From positions 3,348,001-3,412,000 of the forward strand of contig NZ_JAPEQG010000001.1 of assembly GCF_026339735.1 (NCBI RefSeq): a stretch of DNA of 64,000 nt, written 5' to 3'. Positions 18,024 through 27,370 of the stretch are shown here, piece after piece. The position numbers and the translations under genes were made by a program. The stretch's first letter is position 1; every line of letters begins with the position of its first letter. The stretch is from Streptomyces sp. NBC_01669 (GTDB taxonomy: Bacteria; Actinomycetota; Actinomycetes; Streptomycetales; Streptomycetaceae). The notes below the pieces were generated by a model that was not told where the DNA came from, ran no database searches, and worked only from the letters and a program-made list of their open reading frames with translations.

Positions 18024-19112
18024 TCAGCCTGCCGAGCAGCTCGGCAGAGCGGCCGTGTCCCCCGTGCGGATCTTCTCCAGCGACTTCTTCGCGTCGTCGA
18101 TCGTCTTGACCTTCACGAGCGTGAGCCCGCCAGGAGTGTCGGACGCGGCGGCCTTGCAGTTGTCGTCCGGCGTCAGGAAGTACCTGGCGCCCGCGTTGCG
18201 CGCGCCGACCAGCTTCATGTTGATACCGCCGATCGGGCCGACCTTGCCCCGGTCGTCGATGGTGCCGGTGCCCGCGATGAACTTGCCGCCGGTCAGCTGG
18301 CCGGGCGTCAGCTTGTCGATGATGCCCAGGGAGAACATCAGGCCGGCGCTCGGGCCGCCCACATCGGCGAGCTTGATGTCGATCCGGAACGGGAACGTGT
18401 GGTCCGTCCCGGCCTGGATGCCGACGATCGCCCGGTTCTCCTTGGCCGCCTTCGCCGTCGTGATGGTGATCTTCTCGGAACCCTGCGGCTCCTTGCCGGC
18501 CTTCTCGGCGGCGGCCGCCGTCTTGGCCGGGATCACCGTGAACGTGACGTTCTCGCCGGGCTTGTGCTTGGTGACGAGCTTCGCGACGTCCTCGGGCTGT
18601 TTGACCGCCGTACCGTCGACCGCCTTGATCACATCGCCCGCGTGCAGCTTGCCCTGCGCGGGGCTGTCCTTGATCACCGTGGAGACCACGACGCGCGAGG
18701 TCACCGGGATGCCCAGCTCGGTCAGGGCGGCGACCTTGGCGCTCTCCTGGGACTGGCTGAACTCCTCGGCGTTCTCCTGCGTCGACTGCTGCTCGGTCTT
18801 GCCGTTCGGATACAGCGTGTCGTGCGGGACGACGACGCCGTCGTGGGCGAGCCAGCCGTAGACGGCCTCGACGAGGTTCATGTTGTAGTCGGCGCCCGTG
18901 ACCCGCACCGTCGTCATATTGAGGTTGCCGGACGTCTTGTACGTCTTGCGCCCGGAGATCTGCAGGACCGGTTCTCCGCCGACCTTGCCGAGCGTGTTCA
19001 CCGTCGGACCGGGAGACATCTCCGAGTACGGCACCTTCATCAGCACACCTGCGCAGAGCAGCGCGATGAGGATCAGTGTGGAGGCGAGCATCGTCGCGGT
19101 GCGGCGTGGCAT
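18024..19112 (-). CDS. Membrane-anchored PDZ-Lon (S16) serine protease
   Basis: A 362-aa protease with one N-terminal transmembrane anchor (TMLASTLILIALLCAGVLM). A PDZ domain follows at about residues 125-200 (VSTVIKDSPAQGKLHAGDVI). The C-terminal Lon-type domain has its catalytic Ser in GGPSAGLMF and catalytic Lys in GPIGGINMK. There is no AAA module. Related to the YlbL/PDZ-Lon family; in bacilli YlbL degrades a cell-division inhibitor, but the substrate here is unknown. ATG 19112 is the only start that gives a normal signal-anchor; the open frame upstream to 19334 is Arg/Pro-rich and unlikely to be translated. Confidence 0.9.
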   Translation of the reverse strand: MPRRTATMLASTLILIALLCAGVLMKVPYSEMSPGPTVNTLGKVGGEPVLQISGRKTYKTSGNLNMTTVRVTGADYNMNLVEAVYGWLAHDGVVVPHDTLYPNGKTEQQSTQENAEEFSQSQESAKVAALTELGIPVTSRVVVSTVIKDSPAQGKLHAGDVIKAVDGTAVKQPEDVAKLVTKHKPGENVTFTVIPAKTAAAAEKAGKEPQGSEKITITTAKAAKENRAIVGIQAGTDHTFPFRIDIKLADVGGPSAGLMFSLGIIDKLTPGQLTGGKFIAGTGTIDDRGKVGPIGGINMKLVGARNAGARYFLTPDDNCKAAASDTPGGLTLVKVKTIDDAKKSLEKIRTGDTAALPSCSAG

Positions 19113-19257
19113 GGAACGACAGTACGGGAAGGGTCTGTCAGTGCACCGCCGGGGCCGGTCCGTCAGGGGCGGAGGGTCGGGGGCGGTGCTGTTGCCGATC
19201 GGCGGGGGCAGCCAGCGCCGCGATGCGGATTGGCGACTGCGTACGTGCGGTGCTGCC

Positions 19258-19428
19258 TCAGGCAGCGTCGGAACCGGAGTGAGATTTCTCCATCGCCTCA
19301 CGGAACCGGGCATACCCGGCGAGTTCGGTGACATCGCCGGTCGTGCGATTTCTGGCGGCCCAGCTCCCCCATATCGCAGCGCCGAAAGCAGCGAAAAGCG
19401 GAATCAGCAACCAGGCGAGTGCTGCCAT
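19258..19428 (-). CDS. Small single-span membrane protein
   Basis: A 56-aa peptide starting MAALAWLLIPLFAAFGAAIWG, one transmembrane helix, followed by a soluble tail (RNRTTGDVTELAGYARFREAMEK). GGGAGG lies 6 bp before ATG 19428, good support for translation. Short proteins of this kind upstream of the PDZ-Lon gene are familiar from other streptomycetes, but no function is known to me. It could be a partner or substrate of the neighbouring protease (inference only). Confidence 0.72.
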   Translation of the reverse strand: MAALAWLLIPLFAAFGAAIWGSWAARNRTTGDVTELAGYARFREAMEKSHSGSDAA

Positions 19429-19555
19429 GACGACCTCCCTACCCCATGAGCGACCGCAACTGCCGATCAGCAGATTAGCCATCTGCAGAATCAACGCTCA
19501 TGGCAGGGGTGCGGTTACGCAAATCGGGGCGGATGACCGCTGATTGGGTTTGAGC

Positions 19556-20017
<462 letters not shown>

Positions 20018-20127
20018 GCCGCCCATGGTGCCGTACCGCACTGACATCACGGAATAGCCCTTTCCACCGGCGGACCGTCGGCAGCCTTGGAGCCTTCTAC
20101 AGACCCGCCCGGCAGACGGCGGTTCGA

Positions 20128-20160
20128 CGACGGGGCAAAGCTTGCCGGGAGTGGCACTAG
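20128..20160. repeat. CTAG-bounded dispersed repeat, copy 1 (right end only)
   Basis: A 33-bp segment (begins CGACGGGGCAAAG, ends GGGAGTGGCACTAG) nearly identical to the right ends of the repeats at 30728-30802 and 52836-52934. Its terminal CTAG contains the TAG stop of the minus-strand dehydratase gene. An internal GGCAA/TTGCC hairpin is present. No clear left end was found. Confidence 0.8.
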
Positions 20161-21299
20161 AGACGACGGCGCGCCTTGCGGGCGCGACGGACCAGGGCGG
20201 CGGTGCCGAGCAGCGCGACGGTCGCACCGGCGGCACCGGCAGCGGTGGCGTCCTTGCGGCCGAGCCGGCGTCCGGCGACGGTGTGCCGGCCCTCGACCTC
20301 TTCGAGGAGCGCGGCGAGCACCTCCTCGTTGGTCCACCGGGGACGCCAGCCGGCGTCGTGCAGTCGGCTCACGCTGACCACCCAGGGGTGCATCGTGTAC
20401 GCGAGGTCGCCCGCGGGGGACGGGGTGAGACCGATCCGGTGCAGGCGGGCCGCGGCACCGAGGGCGACGGCGGAGGGCAGCTCCATCCGGCGTACACCAC
20501 TGAGCTCCTCGACCTCCTCCTGCTCCAGCCAGCCGTCGCAGCCGACCGCGAACTCCCCGTCGATCTTCTCCAGCGCGGCGTACTCAAGAGCCGTGACCAG
20601 GTCGTCGACGTGGCAGAACTGCCAGGTGGGGCGCGATCCGGCGACGACGAGGAGGCGCGGCGACTCGAAGTAGCGGGTCAGCGCCGTGTCCGTACCGCCG
20701 ACCAGAACGGTGGGGCGGACCACGGTGACGTTGAGCCCGGGGTGGGCACGAGGTGCGCGGCGGCCGAGCCGTTCGATCTCCAGGAGGTCACCGACACCGG
20801 TGGCCTCGGCCGTGGCACGGAGCTCTGCGTCCTCGGCGAGCGGGATGTCGTTGTCGGGCAGCGCCCCGTAGACCATCGCCGAGGTGCAGAGCACGGCCCG
20901 GTGGACCCCGGCGGCCGCGGCGGCCGTCAGCACGGTCTGGGTGCCGCGGACGTTGTACGCGGTACGGGCGGCGGGGTCGGTCTCCAGGTCGAGATCGAGT
21001 GCCAGATGGACGACGACGTCTGCGCCGCGCAGTTTCTCGGCGATGGCGGGGTCGCGCACGTCGAGAATGTGCCAGGTCGCATCGGAGACCTCGCCTCGGC
21101 GCTCGTCGATGGCGATGACCTGCTTGATCTCCTCGGATGCCACGAGGCGCGCGGTGAGCAGCTCACCGACGCCGGTCGCGGCACCGGTGACCGCGACGAC
21201 GGGGCCGCGGCTCTTGGAGCGGCTTTTCGAGGGCGTGCTCTCGGGCGAAGGGTCGGCCAGGTTTCGCGCTGCGCGAACCTGAGGATCTGGGGAACTCAC
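20157..21299 (-). CDS. NAD-dependent epimerase/dehydratase (extended SDR)
   Basis: A 380-aa Rossmann-fold protein with the glycine-rich NAD(P) motif VTGAATGVGELL near residue 37. The Tyr of the expected YxxxK motif is visible in TSAMVYGALPDN, but the Lys is not in its usual place. A C-terminal hydrophobic Ala-rich segment (AAGAAGATVALLGTAALV) and a very basic tail (RRARKARRRL) suggest membrane association. GTG 21299 follows GGAGACG by 7 bp. The substrate is unknown; it may be a sugar-nucleotide or steroid-like SDR. The stop codon TAG is supplied by the terminal CTAG of a dispersed repeat, so the native C-terminus may have been altered. Confidence 0.8.
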   Translation of the reverse strand: MSSPDPQVRAARNLADPSPESTPSKSRSKSRGPVVAVTGAATGVGELLTARLVASEEIKQVIAIDERRGEVSDATWHILDVRDPAIAEKLRGADVVVHLALDLDLETDPAARTAYNVRGTQTVLTAAAAAGVHRAVLCTSAMVYGALPDNDIPLAEDAELRATAEATGVGDLLEIERLGRRAPRAHPGLNVTVVRPTVLVGGTDTALTRYFESPRLLVVAGSRPTWQFCHVDDLVTALEYAALEKIDGEFAVGCDGWLEQEEVEELSGVRRMELPSAVALGAAARLHRIGLTPSPAGDLAYTMHPWVVSVSRLHDAGWRPRWTNEEVLAALLEEVEGRHTVAGRRLGRKDATAAGAAGATVALLGTAALVRRARKARRRL

Positions 21300-21489
21300 C
21301 GGGCGTCTCCAGCGGTTGTCTTCAGTACGTACCCGAATGACGCGTACGTACCAGGTGGCGTCCATCCTGCCGCAGGCCGGGACCCGGCGGAGCACTGAGG
21401 CCCTGAGCGGACATGGTGTCTACGCTGGATGGTGATGTCGGGCAGTCGCCGTCGGTTCGAGCCGGCGGCCCTACGAGCCGAGGAAACCC

Positions 21490-22932
21490 GTGAGTGACAC
21501 CCCATTCGGATTCGGCCTTCCGCCGGAGGAGCCGGAGAACGGCGACGAGGGCAAGAAGAAGGACCCCACCGGAGGTGGGCAGGGTTCGGGCGGGCCGGCG
21601 AACCCGTTCGGCTTCGGGCCGGGCGCGGGCGGGGACAACCCGTTCGCGGCGATGTTCGGCACGATGAACCCCAACGATCTGGGAGCCGCCTTCCAGCAGC
21701 TCGGGCAGATGCTGAGCTACGAGGGCGGTCCCGTGAACTGGGACATGGCCAAGCAGATCGCCCGCCAGACGGTTGCGCAGGGCACGCCGGACGGCACGAA
21801 GGACGCGAGCGTCGGCCCGTCCGAGCGGTCGGCGGTCGACGAGGCGCTGCGCCTGGCGGACCACTGGCTGGACGGCGTGACGTCGCTGCCCTCCGGTGCG
21901 GTCTCGACCGTGGCGTGGAGCCGTGCGGAGTGGGTCGAGGCGTCCCTTCCCGCCTGGCAGAAGCTGGTCGACCCGGTGGCGGAGCGTGTCGGCATGGCCA
22001 TGGGCGATGTGCTGCCCGAGGAGATGCAGGCCATGGCCGGCCCGCTGATCGGCATGATGAGGTCGATGGGCGGTGCGATGTTCGGTCAGCAGATCGGACA
22101 GGCCGTGGGTGTGCTGGCGGGTGAGGTGGTCGGTTCGACCGATATCGGGCTGCCGCTCGGCCCGGCGGGCAAGGCCGCGCTCCTTCCGTTGAACGTCGAG
22201 ATGTTCGGCAAGGACCTGAGCGTGCCGCAGGACGAGGTGCGGCTGTATCTCGCCCTGCGCGAGGCTGCCCATCAGCGGCTCTTCGCCCATGTGCCGTGGC
22301 TGCGCTCGCACCTGTTCGGCGCTGTCGAGGGATACGCGCGCGGCATCAAGGTCGACACCAGCAAGCTGGAGGACGTGGTCGGCCAGTTCGACCCGTCGCA
22401 GCCCGAGCAGCTGCAGGACGCCCTTCAGCAGGGCATGTTCCAGCCGGAGGACACACCGGAGCAGAAGGCGGCACTGGCCCGGCTGGAGACGGCGCTCGCG
22501 CTGGTCGAGGGCTGGGTGGACGCGGTGGTCCACGAGGCCGCGAAGCCCCGGCTGACCTCGGCGGACGCACTGCGCGAGACGATGCGCAGGCGCCGTGCCT
22601 CCGGCGGCCCGGCCGAGCAGACGTTCGCCACGCTGATCGGGCTGCAGTTGCGGCCGCGGCGGCTGCGGGACGCCTCGCGGCTCTGGGCGTCGCTCACGGA
22701 CGCGCGCGGTCTCGACGGGCGCGACGCACTCTGGGAGCACCCGGACATGCTGCCGACCGCGCATGACCTGGACGACCCGGACGGGTTCGTGCACCACGAG
22801 CAGCTGGACTTCTCCGAGCTGGACAAGATGCTCGGCGAGGCCGCGAAGGGTCCCCGGAAGCCCGCGGACGACAAGGGCGAGGAAACCGGCGCCCCCGGCG
22901 ACGGCGACGGCAAGGACGACACCGACCAGTGA
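21490..22932 (+). CDS. Zincin-like metallopeptidase (Zincin_2/DUF2342 family)
   Basis: A 480-aa cytoplasmic protein of the actinobacterial zinc-dependent metalloprotease family (orthologous by position to mycobacterial Rv3195). The first 50 residues are Gly/Pro-rich and disordered. The core contains AVDEALRLADHWLD and the putative zinc site LREAAHQRLFAHVPWL (His261, His267, with Glu258). The C-terminus is charged (DDKGEETGAPGDGDGKDD). GTG 21490 follows GAGGAAACCC. Its stop overlaps the start of the Nudix gene by 4 bp (GTGA), so the two are coupled. Proteolytic activity is predicted, not shown. Confidence 0.85.
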   Translation: MSDTPFGFGLPPEEPENGDEGKKKDPTGGGQGSGGPANPFGFGPGAGGDNPFAAMFGTMNPNDLGAAFQQLGQMLSYEGGPVNWDMAKQIARQTVAQGTPDGTKDASVGPSERSAVDEALRLADHWLDGVTSLPSGAVSTVAWSRAEWVEASLPAWQKLVDPVAERVGMAMGDVLPEEMQAMAGPLIGMMRSMGGAMFGQQIGQAVGVLAGEVVGSTDIGLPLGPAGKAALLPLNVEMFGKDLSVPQDEVRLYLALREAAHQRLFAHVPWLRSHLFGAVEGYARGIKVDTSKLEDVVGQFDPSQPEQLQDALQQGMFQPEDTPEQKAALARLETALALVEGWVDAVVHEAAKPRLTSADALRETMRRRRASGGPAEQTFATLIGLQLRPRRLRDASRLWASLTDARGLDGRDALWEHPDMLPTAHDLDDPDGFVHHEQLDFSELDKMLGEAAKGPRKPADDKGEETGAPGDGDGKDDTDQ

Positions 22933-23477
22933 GCCTGCACGACGACGCCGTCCTCGTACTGAAGAGGTACGAGGACCGGGCCGACGCTGACCAGGAGCAG
23001 CTGCGGCAGACCTATCTGGACCATCTGGCACAGCATCCGGACGGCATGTGGAAGGCGTGCCGGGCCGGGCATCTGACGGCCAGCGCGCTGGTCGTCGATC
23101 CGGAGCGCGGACGGGTGCTGCTGACACTGCACCGGAAGCTGCAGATGTGGCTGCAGATGGGCGGCCACTGCGAGCCCGAGGACGCCACGCTGGCGGCTGC
23201 GGCGCTGCGTGAGGCCACCGAGGAGTCCGGCATCAGCGGTCTGACGCTGCTGGCGGGCGGCCCGGTGGTGCTGGACCGGCATGCGATCCCGGCGCCGTGC
23301 CACTGGCATCTGGATGTGCAGTACGCGGCGCTGGCGCCGTCGGGCGCGACGGAAGAGATCAGCGACGAGTCGCTGGATCTGCGCTGGTTCGCATACGACG
23401 AGGTGGCTGAGGTGGCTGACACCTCGGTCGTGCAGCTGGTGGCACGTACGCGCGCGGCACTGGAAGGCGGCCGGTAG
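22929..23477 (+). CDS. Nudix hydrolase
   Basis: A 182-aa protein with a complete Nudix box (GGHCEPEDATLAAAALREATEESGI; metal-binding REATEES near residues 98-104). The N-terminal 40 residues are helical and unlike the small MutT proteins. Substrate is not clear from sequence. The GTG start overlaps the stop of the zincin gene, which indicates translational coupling. A 14-bp terminator hairpin follows. Confidence 0.88.
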   Translation: MSLHDDAVLVLKRYEDRADADQEQLRQTYLDHLAQHPDGMWKACRAGHLTASALVVDPERGRVLLTLHRKLQMWLQMGGHCEPEDATLAAAALREATEESGISGLTLLAGGPVVLDRHAIPAPCHWHLDVQYAALAPSGATEEISDESLDLRWFAYDEVAEVADTSVVQLVARTRAALEGGR

Positions 23478-23509
23478 CCGTACCGACGGCCCTCGGGAAC
23501 GGCACATCA

Positions 23510-23551
23510 ACGGGTAAGGGGCGTCCTCCCACGAGGTCGCCCCTTACCCGT
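23510..23551. terminator. Bidirectional terminator between Nudix and AIM24 genes
   Basis: Perfect 14-bp inverted repeat ACGGGTAAGGGGCG (23510-23523) / CGCCCCTTACCCGT (23538-23551), between two convergent genes. Confidence 0.85.
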
Positions 23552-23567
23552 GTCCGTGCGCCGCGGT

Positions 23568-24323
23568 TCAGTTCCAGGCGTTGTTCTGGTTCTGGCCGTG
23601 CGCTCCCTGCTGGCCCATGCCGTACTGCGCGCGCAGCCCCTGGCCGATCTGGGCGCTCTGCGGGGGCAGCACCTCGCTCGGCTGGACCAGGGCGAAGCCC
23701 TGTCCGAGGAAGCTGAGCTCCCAGCCCTCGCCGGTGTTGCCGCGCCGACGCCAGACGCCCGAGGAGTGCGTCTGTGCCTGCATCTGCACGCGCAGCGAGC
23801 TGGACCAGGCGACGATCGCGTCGGCGTCGACGTTGACGTACTTGTCCGGCGTGACCTGCATCATCAGTGGCTGGCCGGACGTCATCAGGGCGACCTTGCC
23901 GGTGCCGGAGATGTTGAGCTGGTACTTGCCCGTGCCCGAGATGCCGTACTGGCTGTCCACGGCGATGACCTCGGTGTGCAACGACGAGTCGAGCGCCAGC
24001 ACATAGGCGCTGTCCACCGTCATGCCGTCGTGGTCGACGTCCACGACATGGACGTACTGCGCGAGGTTGGCGAGGTAGACGGTGCCCTGGCCCGAACAGC
24101 GCATCAGGTCGAGGCCCTCACCGGTGTTCGCGCGGGCGCGGCGCTGCCCGTGCGACTGGTACTCGCCGTCGAACTCCATCAGCCCCTGGTACGCGACCAT
24201 GGCGCCCTTGCGGGCGAGGACGTCGTCGTGGCCGGTCAGCGAGACCCGCAGGAGCTGCGGGTTCTGCAGGGTGTACCGGTCCTGGGACTGCTGTTCCGTG
24301 TAGTTGAAAAGCGGACTCTGCAT
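23568..24323 (-). CDS. AIM24 family protein (third of three in tandem)
   Basis: A 251-aa protein of the AIM24 (TerD-associated, beta-prism/tubby-like) family. Conserved segments are VLARKGAMVAYQGLMEFDG, NTGEGLDLMRCSGQGTVYLA and SGTGKVALMTSGQPLMM. The C-terminus is Gln/Gly/Asn-rich (QYGMGQQGAHGQNQNNAWN), unlike the other two copies. It starts 20 bp after the preceding AIM24 gene and ends the operon. The molecular role of bacterial AIM24 proteins is not known to me; they are often encoded with TerD proteins. Confidence 0.85.
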   Translation of the reverse strand: MQSPLFNYTEQQSQDRYTLQNPQLLRVSLTGHDDVLARKGAMVAYQGLMEFDGEYQSHGQRRARANTGEGLDLMRCSGQGTVYLANLAQYVHVVDVDHDGMTVDSAYVLALDSSLHTEVIAVDSQYGISGTGKYQLNISGTGKVALMTSGQPLMMQVTPDKYVNVDADAIVAWSSSLRVQMQAQTHSSGVWRRRGNTGEGWELSFLGQGFALVQPSEVLPPQSAQIGQGLRAQYGMGQQGAHGQNQNNAWN

Positions 24324-24342
24324 GGTGTGTTCTCGCTCCCCC

Positions 24343-25023
24343 TCAGTTCCGGACCCGCAGGCGGTCCGTACTGTCCTCGCTCGGCTGGACGACGACGATG
24401 CCCTGGCCGGAGAACGCCATCTGGAACGCCTCGCCGCTTCCCCGCCCGATCAGCGAGGAGGCCTTGAAGCTGCGCTTGCCCTTCACCTTGAGGTTCGGGG
24501 ACCACGCCACAAGGGCGTCCGGGTCGACATAGGTCTCGTCCTCGCCGCGTCCGCAGTCGACGACGATCGGCGTGCCGCGCGAGGTGATCGCGACCCAGCC
24601 GGTGCCGGCGATGCAGACGTTCCACAGGCCCTGGCCGGCGAACTTCGCCAGCCCCTTGACCCGCTCCACGCCCCAGGTGAGGTGGCCGTCGAAGGCCAGG
24701 ACGTTGGTGCCGTTGACCGAGAGGGAGTCGTTGTTGAGATTGATGACGACCACATCGGCGCCGTAGTCGGCGAGGTAGAGCAGCCCGTCACCGGAGCACT
24801 TCATCAGGGGTGCGCCCTCGCCGGTGATCCACTGGGAGGCGATCTGCCGGACGGCCGGCGGGTTGGGCTCGTACTGGATGAAGCCCTCGTAGGACACCAT
24901 CGAGCCGGTACGTGCATAGAGGTCCTGGCCCGTGGCCATGGCGACCTTGAGCATCGTATGGCCGTGGTTCTCCATACGGGCCGTGACGGGGGTCGGGGCG
25001 AAGCCCGCGAGTTGCTGGTTCAT
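24343..25023 (-). CDS. AIM24 family protein (second of three in tandem)
   Basis: A 226-aa AIM24 protein beginning MNQQLAGFAPTPVTARMENHG, with DLYARTGSMVSYEGFIQYEP, PLMKCSGDGLLYLADYGADV and AGTGWVAITSRGTPIVVDCG. ATG 25023 lies 12 bp after the stop of the TerD-AIM24 gene; the same frame stays open further upstream (to 25641), but that stretch is a shadow of the upstream gene. Cotranscribed with both neighbours. Confidence 0.85.
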   Translation of the reverse strand: MNQQLAGFAPTPVTARMENHGHTMLKVAMATGQDLYARTGSMVSYEGFIQYEPNPPAVRQIASQWITGEGAPLMKCSGDGLLYLADYGADVVVINLNNDSLSVNGTNVLAFDGHLTWGVERVKGLAKFAGQGLWNVCIAGTGWVAITSRGTPIVVDCGRGEDETYVDPDALVAWSPNLKVKGKRSFKASSLIGRGSGEAFQMAFSGQGIVVVQPSEDSTDRLRVRN

Positions 25024-25034
25024 GACGGGCTCCC

Positions 25035-26639
25035 TCAGACCTCGTAGGGCTGGACGACGATGAAGTTGCCGGGGGCTCCCCGGAACTGGAGGTTCACGGT
25101 CTCTCCGCTGTGCCCGGGGTATGCGTTGCGGCGCAGCCGGACCTGGCTGGAGATGATCACCTGGGACGCGGACGACCACGCCACGACGGCGTTGCAGTCG
25201 GCGAAGGTGGTCGGCGTGACCGGCAGGACGACGGGGACGCCGTGGGTCTTGACGACGACCGTGCCGCTGCCCTGGAACTGCATGGTGAACAGGGCGCCGC
25301 CGGGGATGCCGTGACCCTCGATCCTGCGGACCTCGTACTGCAGCGACTCGTCGAAGGCGAGGACGCTCTCCGCGGAGACGCAGATGCCGTCGCCCTGGAG
25401 CTCGATGGAGTGCAGATGGGCGCCGTCTTCGGCGAGGAAGACCTGGCCGCGACCGGTACAGCGCATCAGCTGCATTTCCTGGCCGGTCGCATTCCCGACC
25501 ATGCGGCCCGCGAAACCGGCACCCTTGTAGCTGAAGTCGACCTTCCCCTGATACATCACCATGGAGCCCTGACGGGCGAGCACCGGTGTACCGCCCATGG
25601 TGAGGTCCACCCGCATGAGCTGCTGGTTCTGCGGCGTCCAACGCTGGCCGGTGGCTGTCTCCTTGTACGGCTGGAGCGCGGCCTGCAGACCGGCACCGGC
25701 CTGCGGCACACCCTGCGGCATGCCCGGCTGCATTCCGGGGGGCTGCTGCCCGTACGGTGCCGGGGCCTGCTGACCGTAGGGGGCGGCCGGCATGGCCTGG
25801 CCGGGAAACTGCCCGAACTGGGGCTGCTGGGGCGGCTGTCCCGGCTGGCCGTAGGGAGCGGGGGCGGGCGCGGGCGGCGGGACGGTACCGCCCTGCGGTG
25901 CCATCGGCGCCGCTATCGTCGGCGCGGCATGCATCTGCTGCTGCGGAGTGGGAGCCTGCGCGGCCGGGGCGCCGAAGGACGGAGCAGGCTGCGGGACTTG
26001 AGGGGGCTGGGGGGCGGCCGGGACACCGAAGGACGGAGCGGGCGCCGGCGCCTGCGCGGGCGGGGCGAACGAAGGGGCAGCCGCCTGCGGCTGCGGTGCG
26101 GCGGGCGCCTCCTCGGCGACCTCGCCGCCGAAGTTCTTCAGCAGCGCGTCGAGACCGCCGTCGAAGCCCTGTCCGACAGCGGCAAACCGCCAGACGTCCT
26201 TCAGGTAGAAGTCGCCCAGCATCACCGCGCGCTCGGTGGTGAACTCGGAGCCGGTGAAGGCGTACCTGACGACTTCCTCGCCACCCGCGACGATCCGGAT
26301 GTACCCCGGACCGATCTGCGACATCTGTCCCGCGCCGTCGACGGTCGCAGTGAACGACAGCTTGTGGATGTTCGCCGGAATGCGGTCCAGAGTGACGCGG
26401 AACGACTCGGTGTCACCGGACTGGGCACCGAGGAGCTGAATGGACTCCTCAGGCGATTTCGGCTGGTTGAAGAAGATGAAATACCGGTCGTCGGAGAGCT
26501 GCTCATGGGCATCGAGGCCGAAGCAGCTGATGTCGAAGGTCAGTCCAGGACCGGCGATCTGCACACCTACGTACAGATCCGTCCCCGGCGTGAGATCACT
26601 GATCTTGGCCTTGTGGCCGCGTTGGAATTCCCTGGCCAT
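25035..26639 (-). CDS. TerD-AIM24 fusion protein
   Basis: A 534-aa two-domain protein. Residues about 1-190 are a TerD domain (MAREFQRGHKAKISDL, then ISCFGLDAHEQLSDDRYFIF, the acidic Ca2+-binding region, and LSFTATVDG). A Pro/Gln/Ala-rich disordered linker follows (about 195-355, repeats such as APAPSFGVPAAPQPPQ and QQPPGMQPGMP). Residues about 360-534 are an AIM24 domain (VLARQGSMVMYQGKVDFSY, MQLMRCTGRGQVFLAEDGA). It is the first gene of a three-gene operon with two more AIM24 genes. TerD proteins are linked to stress and tellurite tolerance; no other ter genes are adjacent. Confidence 0.88.
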   Translation of the reverse strand: MAREFQRGHKAKISDLTPGTDLYVGVQIAGPGLTFDISCFGLDAHEQLSDDRYFIFFNQPKSPEESIQLLGAQSGDTESFRVTLDRIPANIHKLSFTATVDGAGQMSQIGPGYIRIVAGGEEVVRYAFTGSEFTTERAVMLGDFYLKDVWRFAAVGQGFDGGLDALLKNFGGEVAEEAPAAPQPQAAAPSFAPPAQAPAPAPSFGVPAAPQPPQVPQPAPSFGAPAAQAPTPQQQMHAAPTIAAPMAPQGGTVPPPAPAPAPYGQPGQPPQQPQFGQFPGQAMPAAPYGQQAPAPYGQQPPGMQPGMPQGVPQAGAGLQAALQPYKETATGQRWTPQNQQLMRVDLTMGGTPVLARQGSMVMYQGKVDFSYKGAGFAGRMVGNATGQEMQLMRCTGRGQVFLAEDGAHLHSIELQGDGICVSAESVLAFDESLQYEVRRIEGHGIPGGALFTMQFQGSGTVVVKTHGVPVVLPVTPTTFADCNAVVAWSSASQVIISSQVRLRRNAYPGHSGETVNLQFRGAPGNFIVVQPYEV

Positions 26640-26746
26640 GCGTAACGACCGTCCCCCATCCCGAATGTGAATGCGTCGCGCCAGGCTAACCGCAAACTCC
26701 GACATTGAGCTAAGTCGGTACACACCCGGTACAGAATCGCTGAACG

Positions 26747-27370
26747 TCACTCACCACGCGCGGCAGGCAGATGAGGCAGCCGGTCCGCCGCCACCACTCC
26801 TTCGAGGTAGCCGCGGGCCCGCTCGGTACGCGGATACGCCTCCAGCAGCCGCCAGAACCGCGGCCCGTGACCGGGGACCAGCAGATGCGCCAGCTCGTGG
26901 ACGAGCACGTAGTCGACGACGTACTCCGGCATGCCCTGCAGACGGTGAGACAGACGGATGCTGCCCTCCGCCGGGGTGCAGGACCCCCATCGGGTGTTCT
27001 GGTTGGTCACCCACCGCACCGAGGCGGGCCTGGCCCGGCCCGCGAAATACTGGGCGGACAACCGCTCGGCCCGCTCGGCGAGTTCGCTGTCGCCGAGGAT
27101 GCGCTTGCGCTCCTGGGCCGCGAGTTTGTCGAGCATCACGGTCACCCAGCGCCGCTCCTCCGCCTCCGACATCCTGGCGGGGATCAGCACGATGGTGCGG
27201 TCGCCCTCCCGGTACGCGGAGACCGTTCTGCTGCGGCGGGTGCTCCTGCGGACCTCGACCGCGCTCGTCACCGAGAGGCGGGGCGGATGGCTGGCCGCGC
27301 TGCGCTGATGGTCTTTGGCGCTGCGCGCGGGGGTCTCCCCGGCGAAGCCGGGTGACGGGTCGGCGGGCAC
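26747..27370 (-). CDS. YgjP-like (M48/WLM superfamily) metallopeptidase
   Basis: A 207-aa protein with the zinc site VHELAHLLVPGHGPRFW (HELAH plus a third His) and the preceding TNQNTRWGSC motif characteristic of YgjP/DUF45 metal-dependent hydrolases. The N-terminal about 35 residues are Ser/Arg-rich and poorly conserved, so the GTG 27370 start is tentative. No membrane span. It is divergent from the ThiF-like gene and lies upstream of the TerD operon on the same strand. Confidence 0.82.
   Translation of the reverse strand: MPADPSPGFAGETPARSAKDHQRSAASHPPRLSVTSAVEVRRSTRRSRTVSAYREGDRTIVLIPARMSEAEERRWVTVMLDKLAAQERKRILGDSELAERAERLSAQYFAGRARPASVRWVTNQNTRWGSCTPAEGSIRLSHRLQGMPEYVVDYVLVHELAHLLVPGHGPRFWRLLEAYPRTERARGYLEGVVAADRLPHLPAARGE

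Noticed and set aside
24343..25641. Single 432-aa ORF covering the second AIM24 gene and upstream DNA
   Set aside because: The N-terminal 206 residues are an antiphase reading of the TerD-AIM24 gene; the real start is ATG 25023, 12 bp after that gene's stop.
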